Below, one piece after another: positions 56,184 through 64,000 of a stretch of DNA of 64,000 bases. The notes below the pieces were generated by a model. It ran no database searches. It had not been told where the DNA came from and saw only the letters and a program-made list of their open reading frames with translations. Made by a program: the position numbers and the translations under genes. Source of the stretch: Paraburkholderia translucens. GTDB lineage: Bacteria; Pseudomonadota; Gammaproteobacteria; Burkholderiales; Burkholderiaceae. The first letter of the stretch is position 1. Every line of letters starts with the position of its first letter. The stretch is from the NCBI RefSeq assembly GCF_020881035.1, contig NZ_JAJITC010000014.1, positions 1-64,000 on the forward strand, given 5' to 3'.

Positions 56184-57560
56184 CTATTCGAGCGTGCGCA
56201 CGCGATCGATGGCCTGTTCGATGCGCTCGACCGCAACGACCTGTAAGCCTTCGATGGGCTGTTTCGGTAGGTTGGCCTTCGGAATCACCGCGACCGAGAA
56301 GCCGAGCTTGGCCGCTTCCTTGAGCCGCTCCTGGCCGCGCGGCGACGGCCGGATCTCGCCGGCGAGCCCCACTTCGCCGAACACCACCAAGCCCTTAGGG
56401 AGCGGTTTGTTGCGCATCGACGAATGAATCGCGAGCAGCACCGAGAGGTCGGCTGCGGGCTCGGAGATCTTCACGCCGCCCACCGCGTTCAGGAACACGT
56501 CCTGGTCGAAACAGGCGATGCCCGCATGCCGATGCAACACCGCGAGCAGCATCGCGAGCCGGTTCTGTTCGAGGCCGACCGCGAGACGCCGCGGATTCGG
56601 CGCATTGGCCGCATCGACGAGCGCCTGCACTTCGACGAGCAGTGGCCGCGTGCCCTCCTGCGTGACGAGCACGCAGGAGCCCGGCACCGACTGCTCGTGC
56701 TGCGACAGGAACAACGCCGACGGATTCGCGACGCCGCGCAGGCCGCGCTCGGTCATCGCGAACACGCCCAGTTCGTTGACCGCGCCGAAGCGGTTCTTGA
56801 TCGCGCGCACGAGTCGATACGACGAGTGCGTATCGCCCTCGAAATACAGCACCGTATCGACGATATGTTCGAGTACGCGCGGGCCCGCGAGCGCGCCCTC
56901 TTTCGTCACGTGGCCGACCATGATGATCGTCGTGCCCGACTGCTTGGCGATGCGCGTGAGTTGCGCCGCGCACTCGCGCACTTGCGCGACCGAGCCCGGT
57001 GCGGATGTCAAAGCATCCGAATAAACGGTCTGGATCGAATCGATCACGGCGACCTCGGGCCGTTGCTCGGCGATCGTCGCCTGGATTTTTTCGAGCTGGA
57101 TTTCCGCGAGCAATTGCAGCTCGCTCGCCTTCGAGCCAGGTTCGAGCAGCGCCAGCCGTTGCGCGCGCAACGCGATCTGCGCGCCCGATTCTTCCCCGCT
57201 GATATAGAGAGCGCGCTTGTGCGCGGCGATTTCCGCGAGCGACTGCAGCAGCAGCGTCGATTTACCGATGCCCGGATCGCCGCCGATCAGCACCACGCCG
57301 CCCGGCACGAGACCACCGCCGAGCACGCGATCGAATTCGCTGACGCCGGTGGAAAAGCGCGGCACGTCCGATGCTTCGATGTCGGCGAGGCGCCGCACTG
57401 GCGTACTCTTCGCGAGCGACTGGAAGCGGTGCGTGGACGGCGTCTCGGCGACCGATTCGACCAGCGTGTTCCACGCCTGACAGGACGGGCATTGACCGGA
57501 CCACTTCGGCGACTGTCCGCCGCATTCGCCGCAGATGTACAACGTCTTCAGTTTCGCCAC
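56184..57560 (-). CDS. radA: DNA repair protein RadA
   Basis: RadA is a RecA-like branch-migration ATPase, helicase-like in recombination intermediates. The 458-residue protein has the N-terminal C4 zinc finger (Cys10, Cys13, Cys24, Cys27). The Walker A GDPGIGKST is at 94-102, followed by the RadA-specific KNRFG motif (AIKNRFGAVNE) and a C-terminal Lon-like domain. It begins three bases after the alr stop, so the two are co-transcribed. Confidence 0.98.
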   Translation of the reverse strand: MAKLKTLYICGECGGQSPKWSGQCPSCQAWNTLVESVAETPSTHRFQSLAKSTPVRRLADIEASDVPRFSTGVSEFDRVLGGGLVPGGVVLIGGDPGIGKSTLLLQSLAEIAAHKRALYISGEESGAQIALRAQRLALLEPGSKASELQLLAEIQLEKIQATIAEQRPEVAVIDSIQTVYSDALTSAPGSVAQVRECAAQLTRIAKQSGTTIIMVGHVTKEGALAGPRVLEHIVDTVLYFEGDTHSSYRLVRAIKNRFGAVNELGVFAMTERGLRGVANPSALFLSQHEQSVPGSCVLVTQEGTRPLLVEVQALVDAANAPNPRRLAVGLEQNRLAMLLAVLHRHAGIACFDQDVFLNAVGGVKISEPAADLSVLLAIHSSMRNKPLPKGLVVFGEVGLAGEIRPSPRGQERLKEAAKLGFSVAVIPKANLPKQPIEGLQVVAVERIEQAIDRVRTLE

Positions 57561-57563
57561 GCG

Positions 57564-58634
57564 TTACTCCGCACGGACCGGCACACGCGGCGCGACCGCG
57601 CACATCAGCTCGTAGCCGATCGTGCCGCAGATCTGCGCGACGTCGTCGATGGGCAGCCCGGCGCCCCACAATTCGACGCGCGAGCCTATGTTGGCGGTCG
57701 GCACCGGCGTCAGGTCGACAGTCAGCATGTCCATCGACACGCGGCCCACGATCCGCGTGCGCACGCCATCGACGATCACCGGCGTGCCTTCCGGCGCGAC
57801 ACGCGGATAGCCGTCCGCGTAACCGCATGCAACCACGCCGATGCGCATCGGCCCGCGCGCGGTGAACATCGAACCGTAGCCCACCGTGCTGCCTTCGCTG
57901 AGCGTTTGCACGGCGATCAGTTCCGATGCGAGTGTCATCGCGGGTTGCAGGCCCGTGCCCTCGATCGCGGCCGTCACGCCGGAAGGCGACGCGCCATACA
58001 GCATGATGCCCGGACGCACCCAGTCGAAATGCGCTTCCGGATGCCACAGCGTCGCGGCCGAATTCGACAGACTGCGCGCACCGGCGATGCCCTGCGCGCC
58101 GCGTTCGAACGCGTCCAACTGATGCGCGATGCCGCGTTCGCCATCGGCATCGGAGAAATGCGTCATCAGCGTGATCTGGCCGACGCCCTGGCAGGCGCGG
58201 GCGCGCTCCCACGCCGCGCGGAATTTTTCGACCGTGTAGCCGAGCCGGTTCATGCCGGTGTTCATCTTCAACTGGATGTTGACCGGTTTCGACAGACGCG
58301 CCATTTCGAGCATGCGCAGTTGCTCGTCCGAATGCAGCGCCGTGGTCAAACTGTAGCGGTCGATCACGTCGATATCGGTCGGACGAAAAAAGCCTTCCAG
58401 CAAAAGAATCGGGCCTGCCCAGCCCAATTCACGCAACTTCACCGCTTCTTCGAGGTCCAGCAATCCAAAGCCGTCGGTAGCGCGCAAACCCGGGAACACA
58501 CGCGCGAGGCCATGCCCATATGCATTGGCCTTGACAACGGCCCAGATCTTCGATTTCGGCGCATAGCGCCTCGCGACAGCAAGGTTGTTGGCGAGTGCGG
58601 CGGTATGAATCGTGGCGGAAAGGGGGCGCGGCAT
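57564..58634 (-). CDS. alr: Alanine racemase
   Basis: Alr interconverts L- and D-alanine with PLP, feeding peptidoglycan. The 356-residue protein has the PLP Lys35 in VVKANAYGHG. The C-terminal Tyr lies in VGYGSMF, and DWVRPGIMLYG and CGYADGYPR are also present. The start is set at MPRPLSATIHTAAL, seven codons inside the longest frame, because conserved homology begins there. It is divergent from the lplT-like gene by 218 bp and coupled to radA. Confidence 0.97.
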   Translation of the reverse strand: MPRPLSATIHTAALANNLAVARRYAPKSKIWAVVKANAYGHGLARVFPGLRATDGFGLLDLEEAVKLRELGWAGPILLLEGFFRPTDIDVIDRYSLTTALHSDEQLRMLEMARLSKPVNIQLKMNTGMNRLGYTVEKFRAAWERARACQGVGQITLMTHFSDADGERGIAHQLDAFERGAQGIAGARSLSNSAATLWHPEAHFDWVRPGIMLYGASPSGVTAAIEGTGLQPAMTLASELIAVQTLSEGSTVGYGSMFTARGPMRIGVVACGYADGYPRVAPEGTPVIVDGVRTRIVGRVSMDMLTVDLTPVPTANIGSRVELWGAGLPIDDVAQICGTIGYELMCAVAPRVPVRAE

Positions 58635-58852
58635 GAGATTTTTTCGTAAAGACACTTGCGAATCAGCGGCTTACACGGCGTTTTCAGCGCTCGGCGGCCC
58701 GCTGGGCGGTGCGATCAAGGATTCTGCTAGTCTGAATCCACCTATTTTCATGATATAAAGCCGTGCGCACAACCCATTTCGATCGGCATAAGCCCGGACG
58801 CATTGCAAACGGCCGGGGCGGACAGACCGCAGCGAGGACAGCATCGCATCAG

Positions 58853-60160
58853 ATGAAAAAAGGTTTTTACACCATCATGGCCGCGCAGTTTTTTTCGTCG
58901 CTGGCCGACAATGCGCTTCTGATCGCCGCTATCGCACTGCTGAAAGATCTTCACGCTCCGAACTGGATGACGCCGCTGCTCAAGCTGTTTTTTGTGCTGT
59001 CGTACGTCGTTCTTGCGGCCTTCGTCGGTGCCTTCGCCGACTCGCGCCCGAAGGGACACGTGATGTTCATCACCAACACGATCAAGGTGGTCGGTTGCCT
59101 GACGATGCTCAGCGGCGCGCATCCGCTGATAGCGTACGGCATCGTCGGCTTCGGCGCGGCGGCGTACTCGCCCGCCAAATACGGCATTCTCACCGAACTA
59201 TTGCCACCTGACCGGCTCGTCGCCGCGAACGGATGGATCGAAGGCACCACCGTCGGCTCGATCATTCTCGGCACGGTGCTCGGCGGCGCGTTAATCAGCC
59301 CGCATATCGCCGCGCCGATTCTGAGATGGCATGTCCCCACCGTGAACACGCCCGCGGAAGCCGCGATGCTCGTGATCATGGGCATTTACGTGGTCGCCGC
59401 GCTGTTCAATCTGCGCATTCCCGATACCGGCGCGCGCTACCCGCGACAGGAGCACGGGCCGATCCGCCTGATCACCGATTTCGCCGACTGCTTCCTCGTG
59501 CTGTGGCGCGACAAGCTCGGACAGATTTCGCTCGCCGTGACGACGCTGTTCTGGGGCGCGGGCGCGACGCTGCAATTCATCGTGCTGAAGTGGGCCGAAG
59601 TGTCCCTGAACATGTCGCTGTCCGAGGCGGCGATCCTGCAGGCGGTGGTCGCGGTCGGCGTCGCGGGCGGCGCGATTCTGGCCGCCTCGCGCGTGCCGTT
59701 GAAGAAGTCCCTGTCCGTATTGCCGGTCGGCATCATGATGGGCCTCTCCGTGATGCTGATGGCGTTCTACACGCGCGATCTGTTTCCTCCGCACTGGGGC
59801 GTCTATTTCGGCCGCATGCACGTGCCGGCCTATCTGATCTTCGCGTATATCTTCCTGATGTTCGTGGGCGGGCTGTCGGGCTTTTTCGTCGTGCCGATGA
59901 ATGCGCTGCTGCAGCATCGCGGGCATGTGCTGCTGTCGGCGGGCCATTCGATCGCCGTGCAGAATTTCAACGAGAATCTGTCCGTGCTCGTGATGCTGTG
60001 CCTGTACGCGGTGCTCGTGTGGCTCGACGTGCCGGTCACCGTGGTGATCGTGCTATTCGGCACCTTCGTGTGCGTGATGATGTGGCTCGTGATGCGGCGC
60101 CATCAGGCGAACCAGCGCGCGTTCGACTCGGTCGCGCTGATCGGCGAAGCGAAGCACTGA
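58853..60160 (+). CDS. lplT: Lysophospholipid transporter LplT-like (MFS)
   Basis: LplT flips lysophospholipids inward for reacylation. The 435-residue major-facilitator protein has about twelve membrane segments. It begins MKKGFYTIMAAQFFSSLADNALLI (start chosen here), with conserved KYGILTELLPPDRLVAANGWIEG and the PLKKSLSVLPVG loop. The usual partner acyltransferase/acyl-ACP synthetase (aas) is not next to it here; thiD follows after 61 bp instead. Loss of linkage does not argue against the assignment, but substrate is inferred from family. Confidence 0.9.
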   Translation: MKKGFYTIMAAQFFSSLADNALLIAAIALLKDLHAPNWMTPLLKLFFVLSYVVLAAFVGAFADSRPKGHVMFITNTIKVVGCLTMLSGAHPLIAYGIVGFGAAAYSPAKYGILTELLPPDRLVAANGWIEGTTVGSIILGTVLGGALISPHIAAPILRWHVPTVNTPAEAAMLVIMGIYVVAALFNLRIPDTGARYPRQEHGPIRLITDFADCFLVLWRDKLGQISLAVTTLFWGAGATLQFIVLKWAEVSLNMSLSEAAILQAVVAVGVAGGAILAASRVPLKKSLSVLPVGIMMGLSVMLMAFYTRDLFPPHWGVYFGRMHVPAYLIFAYIFLMFVGGLSGFFVVPMNALLQHRGHVLLSAGHSIAVQNFNENLSVLVMLCLYAVLVWLDVPVTVVIVLFGTFVCVMMWLVMRRHQANQRAFDSVALIGEAKH

Positions 60161-60221
60161 CGAGCCGCACCGGACCGGCCGCGCCACACCGCGGCGCGCC
60201 CTCCTTCTTCCTCGCTTGACC

Positions 60222-61028
60222 ATGACTCGACCGATTCCCAACGTGCTGACGATCGCCGGTTCCGATTCCGGCGGCGGCGCCGGCATCCAGGCCGATCTGA
60301 AGGCCTTCTCCGCGCTCGGCGCCTATGGCGCGAGTGTCATCACCGCACTGACCGCGCAGAACACGCGCGGCGTCACCGCGATTCACGCACCGGACCCGCG
60401 CTTCGTCACCGCTCAACTCGACGCGGTGTTCGACGACATCCGCATCGACGCGGTGAAGATCGGCATGCTCGCGAATGCGCCGATCGCGCGCGCGGTCGCC
60501 GACGCGTTGCGGCGCCACCGGCCGAAGCACATCGTGCTCGACACGGTGATGATCTCGAAGAGCAATCACGCGCTATTGCTGCCCGATGCGGTCGCAGTGG
60601 TACGCGACGAACTGCTGCCGCTCGCCGATCTGCTGACGCCGAATCTGCCGGAAGCGGCGGCGTTGCTCGGCACGCAGCCCGCCGGCGATGAAGCCGGCAT
60701 GGTCGAGCAAGGCGAAGCGCTGCGCGCGCTCGGCGCGCGCGCGGTGCTGATGAAGGGCGGACATCTGGCCGCGGCCGATAGCCCCGACTGGCTCGTACAG
60801 GAGAGCGGCACGCTGCGCCTCGGTGGTCCGCGGGTACCGGTGAAGAACACGCATGGAACGGGCTGCACGCTGTCGTCGGCGATTGCGGCGCTGATTCCAC
60901 AACGAGACGATCTGGCTGGCGCCGTAGCCGATGCGAAGATTTATCTGACGGGCGCGTTGCAGGCGAGCGAGCGGCTCGAGGTCGGCCACGGCGTGGGGCC
61001 GGTGCATCACTTTCATCGGTGGTGGTGA
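60222..61028 (+). CDS. thiD: Hydroxymethylpyrimidine/phosphomethylpyrimidine kinase
   Basis: ThiD phosphorylates HMP twice to give HMP-PP for thiamine synthesis. The 268-residue ribokinase-family protein starts MTRPIPNVLTIAGSDSGGGAG (ATG two codons into the longest frame), with KIGMLAN, LTPNLPEAA and the C-terminal anion-hole motif HGTGCTLSSAIAA. It lies 61 bp after the lplT-like gene. No other thiamine gene is nearby and no TPP riboswitch was recognised. Confidence 0.95.
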   Translation: MTRPIPNVLTIAGSDSGGGAGIQADLKAFSALGAYGASVITALTAQNTRGVTAIHAPDPRFVTAQLDAVFDDIRIDAVKIGMLANAPIARAVADALRRHRPKHIVLDTVMISKSNHALLLPDAVAVVRDELLPLADLLTPNLPEAAALLGTQPAGDEAGMVEQGEALRALGARAVLMKGGHLAAADSPDWLVQESGTLRLGGPRVPVKNTHGTGCTLSSAIAALIPQRDDLAGAVADAKIYLTGALQASERLEVGHGVGPVHHFHRWW

Positions 61029-61067
61029 GCAGCGTCTCGGTCCGAACCGTCGCCGCTTCTGGCGACA

Positions 61068-62108
61068 TTATTGCTTTGCGTAACGCCGCGCGTGATCGGG
61101 CCAGTCGTCGGGCACGATAAAGCCGCGCGAGCGTTCGAGCAGATGGCCCGAGTTGTCGTCGACGAATGCGGCGACCATCGTCGGGCCGTGTTGAAGTGAT
61201 GTCTGCGCTGCGAGCGTGCTTGCGTCTACGCAGCCCGCATCGTCCGCGCCCGCTTGCGCCTGATATCGCGGCGCGAGCCATTCGAGCCGCGGCAACGCCC
61301 GCCACCTCTTCGCATGCGCCGCTGCAAAAGCCGGCCAGTCGCGACGCGTGACCCACCAGCCGCGACCATGCGCGGGGTCGAGTTCGGCGCGATCGAGGGG
61401 CTCATCGCCATGCCGGTAAAACAGCCAGCCTTTGACGAACATCTGCGGCGTCCACGCACCCGCGTAGCCCGTCGATGCAAATTCCGCGTGCGCGCTCAGC
61501 GGCAACTGATGATGGAGCAGATGCGCGAGCTTCAGATCGAAGCGATCCTTCAGATTGGGACCGACGTAATCGGCGAGACGCGCCGTCTCTGCGCCAAGCG
61601 CGTCGCCCCCATGCGTATCGCCCGCATGCAGATAGCACTTCACCGCGAGTTCCCAATGCAGTCGCGAACCTTGGCGCGTGCGCACGAGAAAATCGCATTC
61701 GCCGAGCGTGAGGCCGGCATGCCGCAATGGCACACCGGCTGCAATCAATTGCGCCGCCGGTCCATGCTGCAGGAAAAAACCAAGCAGGCGTTCGGCGTAT
61801 CGGCCTAGTCGTGTGACGCGCGTTGCCGCGAGATCGCGATGCAGCGCCTCTGGGGCCGCGTCGATCACACGCAGCCAGGCGACCGTGGCCTGCAAGTCGT
61901 GAGGTGTGCCGAAGGGGTCGGCGAGCGCGCCTGTCGGCGGCTGGGGGCGCAACAGATCGGGACTGAGCAACAGCCATGCGAGATCGCGGACGGCGGGATC
62001 GAGCAGCGCATCGGCCGACAGATCGCCGCGCCCCCACAGTAACGCATCGAAAAACGCGGCGCGGCTGACAGACGCTGCGGGCATCCTCGCCGCCGGTCCG
62101 TCGGACAT
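61068..62108 (-). CDS. DUF1853 family protein
   Basis: A 346-residue protein of a conserved family of unknown function. Features of the family visible here are DLAWLLLSPDLL near the N-terminus, RLGRYAERLLGFFLQ and the DFLVRT-then-HWELAVKCYL segment, which resembles the core of PD-(D/E)xK nucleases. That resemblance is my inference. A WWVTRRDWP motif and an FIVPDDWPD C-terminus follow. It begins two bases after the stop of the uracil-DNA glycosylase gene, suggesting coupling and possibly a link with DNA or RNA metabolism. Confidence 0.85.
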   Translation of the reverse strand: MSDGPAARMPAASVSRAAFFDALLWGRGDLSADALLDPAVRDLAWLLLSPDLLRPQPPTGALADPFGTPHDLQATVAWLRVIDAAPEALHRDLAATRVTRLGRYAERLLGFFLQHGPAAQLIAAGVPLRHAGLTLGECDFLVRTRQGSRLHWELAVKCYLHAGDTHGGDALGAETARLADYVGPNLKDRFDLKLAHLLHHQLPLSAHAEFASTGYAGAWTPQMFVKGWLFYRHGDEPLDRAELDPAHGRGWWVTRRDWPAFAAAHAKRWRALPRLEWLAPRYQAQAGADDAGCVDASTLAAQTSLQHGPTMVAAFVDDNSGHLLERSRGFIVPDDWPDHARRYAKQ

Positions 62109-62110
62109 CG

Positions 62111-62995
62111 TCACTTTGATTCTTTCGACGGCGCGCCGCCGTTCGCAAGCCACGTCTCGCGGGCGAGGCACAGGTCCGCCCACGCCTTGGCCTTGTCGGG
62201 CAGGCTGCGCAGCAGATAGGCCGGGTGATAGGTGACGATCACCGGCACGCCCTCGTACGCATGCACGCGGCCGCGCAGCGACGAAATGCTCGCCTCGGTC
62301 TTGAGCAGGCTCTGCGCGGCGAAACGGCCGAGCGCGACGATCAGCTTCGGCTTCACCAGCGACACCTGACGCTTCAGATACGGCTCGCAACGCGCGAGTT
62401 CGTCCGGCTGCGGATTGCGGTTGCCGGGAGGGCGGCACTTGATCACGTTCGCGATATACACGTTGGTGCCGCGCGCAAGCGCGAGCGAGCGCAGCATGTT
62501 GTCGAGCAGCTTGCCAGCCTGGCCGACGAACGGCTCGCCCTGACGGTCCTCGTTCTCGCCGGGTGCTTCGCCGATCAGCATCCAGTCGGCCCCGCGATCA
62601 CCGACGCCGAACACCGTGTTCGTGCGCTTCTCGCACAGCCGGCACGCTTCGCATCCGGCGACGCGCTCGGCGAGCGCGTCCCAGTCGAGCGTGTGGATGG
62701 CCGGCAGCGCAGGCGGGTCGCGGCGCGCTTCGACGGGTTCGGGGGCCGGCGCGTCTCTATCGTCGAACCACGCGAAGTCGTCGTCGGGCGCGGCGTCGAA
62801 AGTTGGCGGCGCCGGTACGTCGGCGGATGCACGCGTCGGTTCGTGCGAGGGCGGAGGCTCAGGCTCCGCGCGACGCTCGTCGCGAGCGTCTTCCCGCATG
62901 GATTGCAACGGCTCGTCCGCTTGCGTCGCCACTGCGCGACGCACCCACATCGGCGCGAGTCCGAATTCTTCGAGCACCGATTCATGCAGCGCCAT
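62111..62995 (-). CDS. Family 4 uracil-DNA glycosylase (iron-sulfur)
   Basis: A 294-residue glycosylase that removes uracil from DNA. The catalytic domain starts at about 110 with the [4Fe-4S] ligands in CEACRLC (Cys115, Cys118, Cys121 region) and Cys187 and Cys203. It has the GEAPGENED motif (142-150) and VVTYHPAYLLR-like C-terminal motif (TYHPAYLLRS). The first 100 residues form a proline/acid-rich linker with a short LAPMWVRR helix and an acidic-aromatic DDDFAWFDD patch. ATG 62995 has GGAGG seven bases upstream. It overlaps rimI by 14 bases. Confidence 0.93.
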   Translation of the reverse strand: MALHESVLEEFGLAPMWVRRAVATQADEPLQSMREDARDERRAEPEPPPSHEPTRASADVPAPPTFDAAPDDDFAWFDDRDAPAPEPVEARRDPPALPAIHTLDWDALAERVAGCEACRLCEKRTNTVFGVGDRGADWMLIGEAPGENEDRQGEPFVGQAGKLLDNMLRSLALARGTNVYIANVIKCRPPGNRNPQPDELARCEPYLKRQVSLVKPKLIVALGRFAAQSLLKTEASISSLRGRVHAYEGVPVIVTYHPAYLLRSLPDKAKAWADLCLARETWLANGGAPSKESK

Positions 62996-63476
62996 CTGCG
63001 CCCTCCGTGGCAAACGATAGACGCATCACGATCGCGTCTTCCCGGCTGCGATGCCGCGCCGGATAATAATTTTTGCGCCGGCCGATCGACGCGAAGCCGA
63101 AGCGCTCGTACAACCGGATCGCCCGGTGATTCGACGGCCGCACTTCGAGCAGCAACCCCTCGAGCTTTTCCGCGCGCGTGATGCGCACCGCCTCACGCAG
63201 CAGGGCAAGGCCGGCGCCGGCGCCTTGCGCTTGCGGCGTGACGCACAGATTGAGCAGATGCATTTCATCGACGACCGGCATCAGCACGCAGTAGCCGATC
63301 AGCGTCCCCGTCACGTGACGCAGACAGACGCCGAAATAGCCGTTGCGCAACGAGTCGCCGAAATTGCCGCGGCTCCACGGAAACTCATACGCCAGCTTCT
63401 CGATCGCGGCGACTTCGTCCAGGTCGCTTTCGGTCATCGGCGACATGTAGCGGTCCGTGAGCAGCACGCCGCTCAT
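62982..63476 (-). CDS. rimI: Ribosomal protein S18 alanine N-acetyltransferase RimI
   Basis: A 164-residue GNAT acetyltransferase. It has the acetyl-CoA loop region LCVTPQAQGAGAGLALL, the strand LLLEVRPSN followed by AIRLYERFGFASIGRRKNYY, and the family C-terminus (HRSREDAIVMRL). RimI acetylates the S18 N-terminus and probably other proteins. The ATG overlaps the tsaB stop by four bases (ATGA), and its end overlaps the uracil-DNA glycosylase gene, so tsaB-rimI-udg is one operon. Confidence 0.95.
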   Translation of the reverse strand: MSGVLLTDRYMSPMTESDLDEVAAIEKLAYEFPWSRGNFGDSLRNGYFGVCLRHVTGTLIGYCVLMPVVDEMHLLNLCVTPQAQGAGAGLALLREAVRITRAEKLEGLLLEVRPSNHRAIRLYERFGFASIGRRKNYYPARHRSREDAIVMRLSFATEGADGAA

Positions 63477-64000
63477 CGACGCGCCTCGTCGGCGGAACGT
63501 CGGCCGGACGCGCCGTCGGACGTGCGCGGCGCGGACTGCTCGGCGGCGTGGTCCGCTTTGGCCGCGTTGACCGATCTCGCCGCTTTGTCGGCCATGCGCT
63601 CGGCGGTCGTCTGCGCGACCTTGTCGCGCACGTACTCGGGTGCGGCCTGGTCGGCGCGCACCGTGCGGCCCGCGTGAAACGCGCGCAGCGCCGCATACGC
63701 GAGCGGCAGCGCATGCGGTAGCGCTTCGCCATCGACGCTGCGCGCGGCCGCGACCGCCGGCAAGCGCTCGCCGAACGCGGCAGCCGCGTTGCCGGCGAGG
63801 GTGAACGGCACGTCGGGCAGCACCAGCCGCCCGGGCGCATCGAGCGACGCCGGGCGCACCGTGCGCCATTCGCGTTGCGCGTCGTCCCACGCGTAGTCGG
63901 CCCAGTAGATTTCGTCCATGCGCGCGTCGAGTGCGGCGAGCACGCGCGTCGTCGACGGATCGCGCAGGCGGGCGCTCTCGGCGCACACGAGCAGCGTGCC
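63473..64000 (-). CDS. tsaB: tRNA threonylcarbamoyladenosine biosynthesis protein TsaB (partial)
   Basis: The N-terminal part lies beyond the right edge; 175 codons plus stop are present. The visible region shows ALDARMDEIYWADY, FTLAGNAAAAFGE and PEYVRDKVAQ, matching the C-terminal half of TsaB, which works with TsaD and TsaE to make t6A in tRNA. After PEYVRDK there is an extra tail of about 50 residues rich in Ala, Arg and Asp, longer than in E. coli. The stop overlaps rimI, a linkage common in proteobacteria. Confidence 0.93.
   Translation of the reverse strand, partial: GTLLVCAESARLRDPSTTRVLAALDARMDEIYWADYAWDDAQREWRTVRPASLDAPGRLVLPDVPFTLAGNAAAAFGERLPAVAAARSVDGEALPHALPLAYAALRAFHAGRTVRADQAAPEYVRDKVAQTTAERMADKAARSVNAAKADHAAEQSAPRTSDGASGRRSADEARR

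Overview
The window is GC-rich (low-to-mid 60s percent by eye) and reads as the core primary chromosome of a Burkholderiaceae beta-proteobacterium, most likely Paraburkholderia or Burkholderia. This rests on gene order: smc-zipA-ligA-def, rpsB-tsf-pyrH-frr-uppS-cdsA-dxr-rseP-bamA-ompH-lpxD-fabZ-lpxA-lpxB-rnhB, smpB facing ratA-rnfH, and a family of short proteins and protein styles typical of that group. No tRNA, rRNA, CRISPR array or insertion sequence was seen.

Layout. 1-1714: the end of an integrated element, with a 23-bp-period repeat cut by the window edge, a P4-type tyrosine integrase and its leader, abutting the 3' end of guaA. 1715-7004: GMP synthesis (guaB, a small membrane protein gene, guaA) and an EamA transporter. 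7054-10031: ratA-rnfH divergent from smpB, then a paraslipin/NfeD pair. 10104-13883: ppsA (PEP synthase) divergent from its regulator ppsR, with a conspicuous inverted repeat between them. 13939-30213: one long leftward block running from rpsB to a SpoU-type methyltransferase, covering translation (rpsB, tsf, frr), UMP kinase, isoprenoid and phospholipid precursors (dxr, uppS, cdsA), the envelope proteins RseP, BamA and OmpH/Skp, and lipid A synthesis (lpxD, fabZ, lpxA, lpxB).

30779-36192: rightward map, glnD and a pseudouridine synthase with a long repetitive N-terminus. 36290-45173: leftward EamA transporter, smc, zipA, ligA and def. 45597-55680: rightward lysine/peptidoglycan precursor genes (dapC, dapD, dapE) with an ArsC-like gene, prmB, a cardiolipin synthase, then (after a leftward gpx) an ABC-F ATPase and a CoA-transferase. 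55751-58634: leftward small conserved hypothetical, radA and alr. 58853-61028: rightward lplT-like transporter and thiD. 61068-64000: leftward tsaB (cut by the window edge), rimI, a family 4 uracil-DNA glycosylase and a DUF1853 gene, tightly coupled.

Most of the window is ordinary core genome. Points of interest are the guaA-linked integrase end, the paired repeat in the ppsA/ppsR spacer, a 16-bp perfect inverted repeat before smc, a terminator-like structure just before dapE, a long rpsB leader, and minisatellite-like coding repeats in the pseudouridine synthase. I did not find a convincing new multi-gene system; the accessory element carrying the integrase extends left, outside the window.
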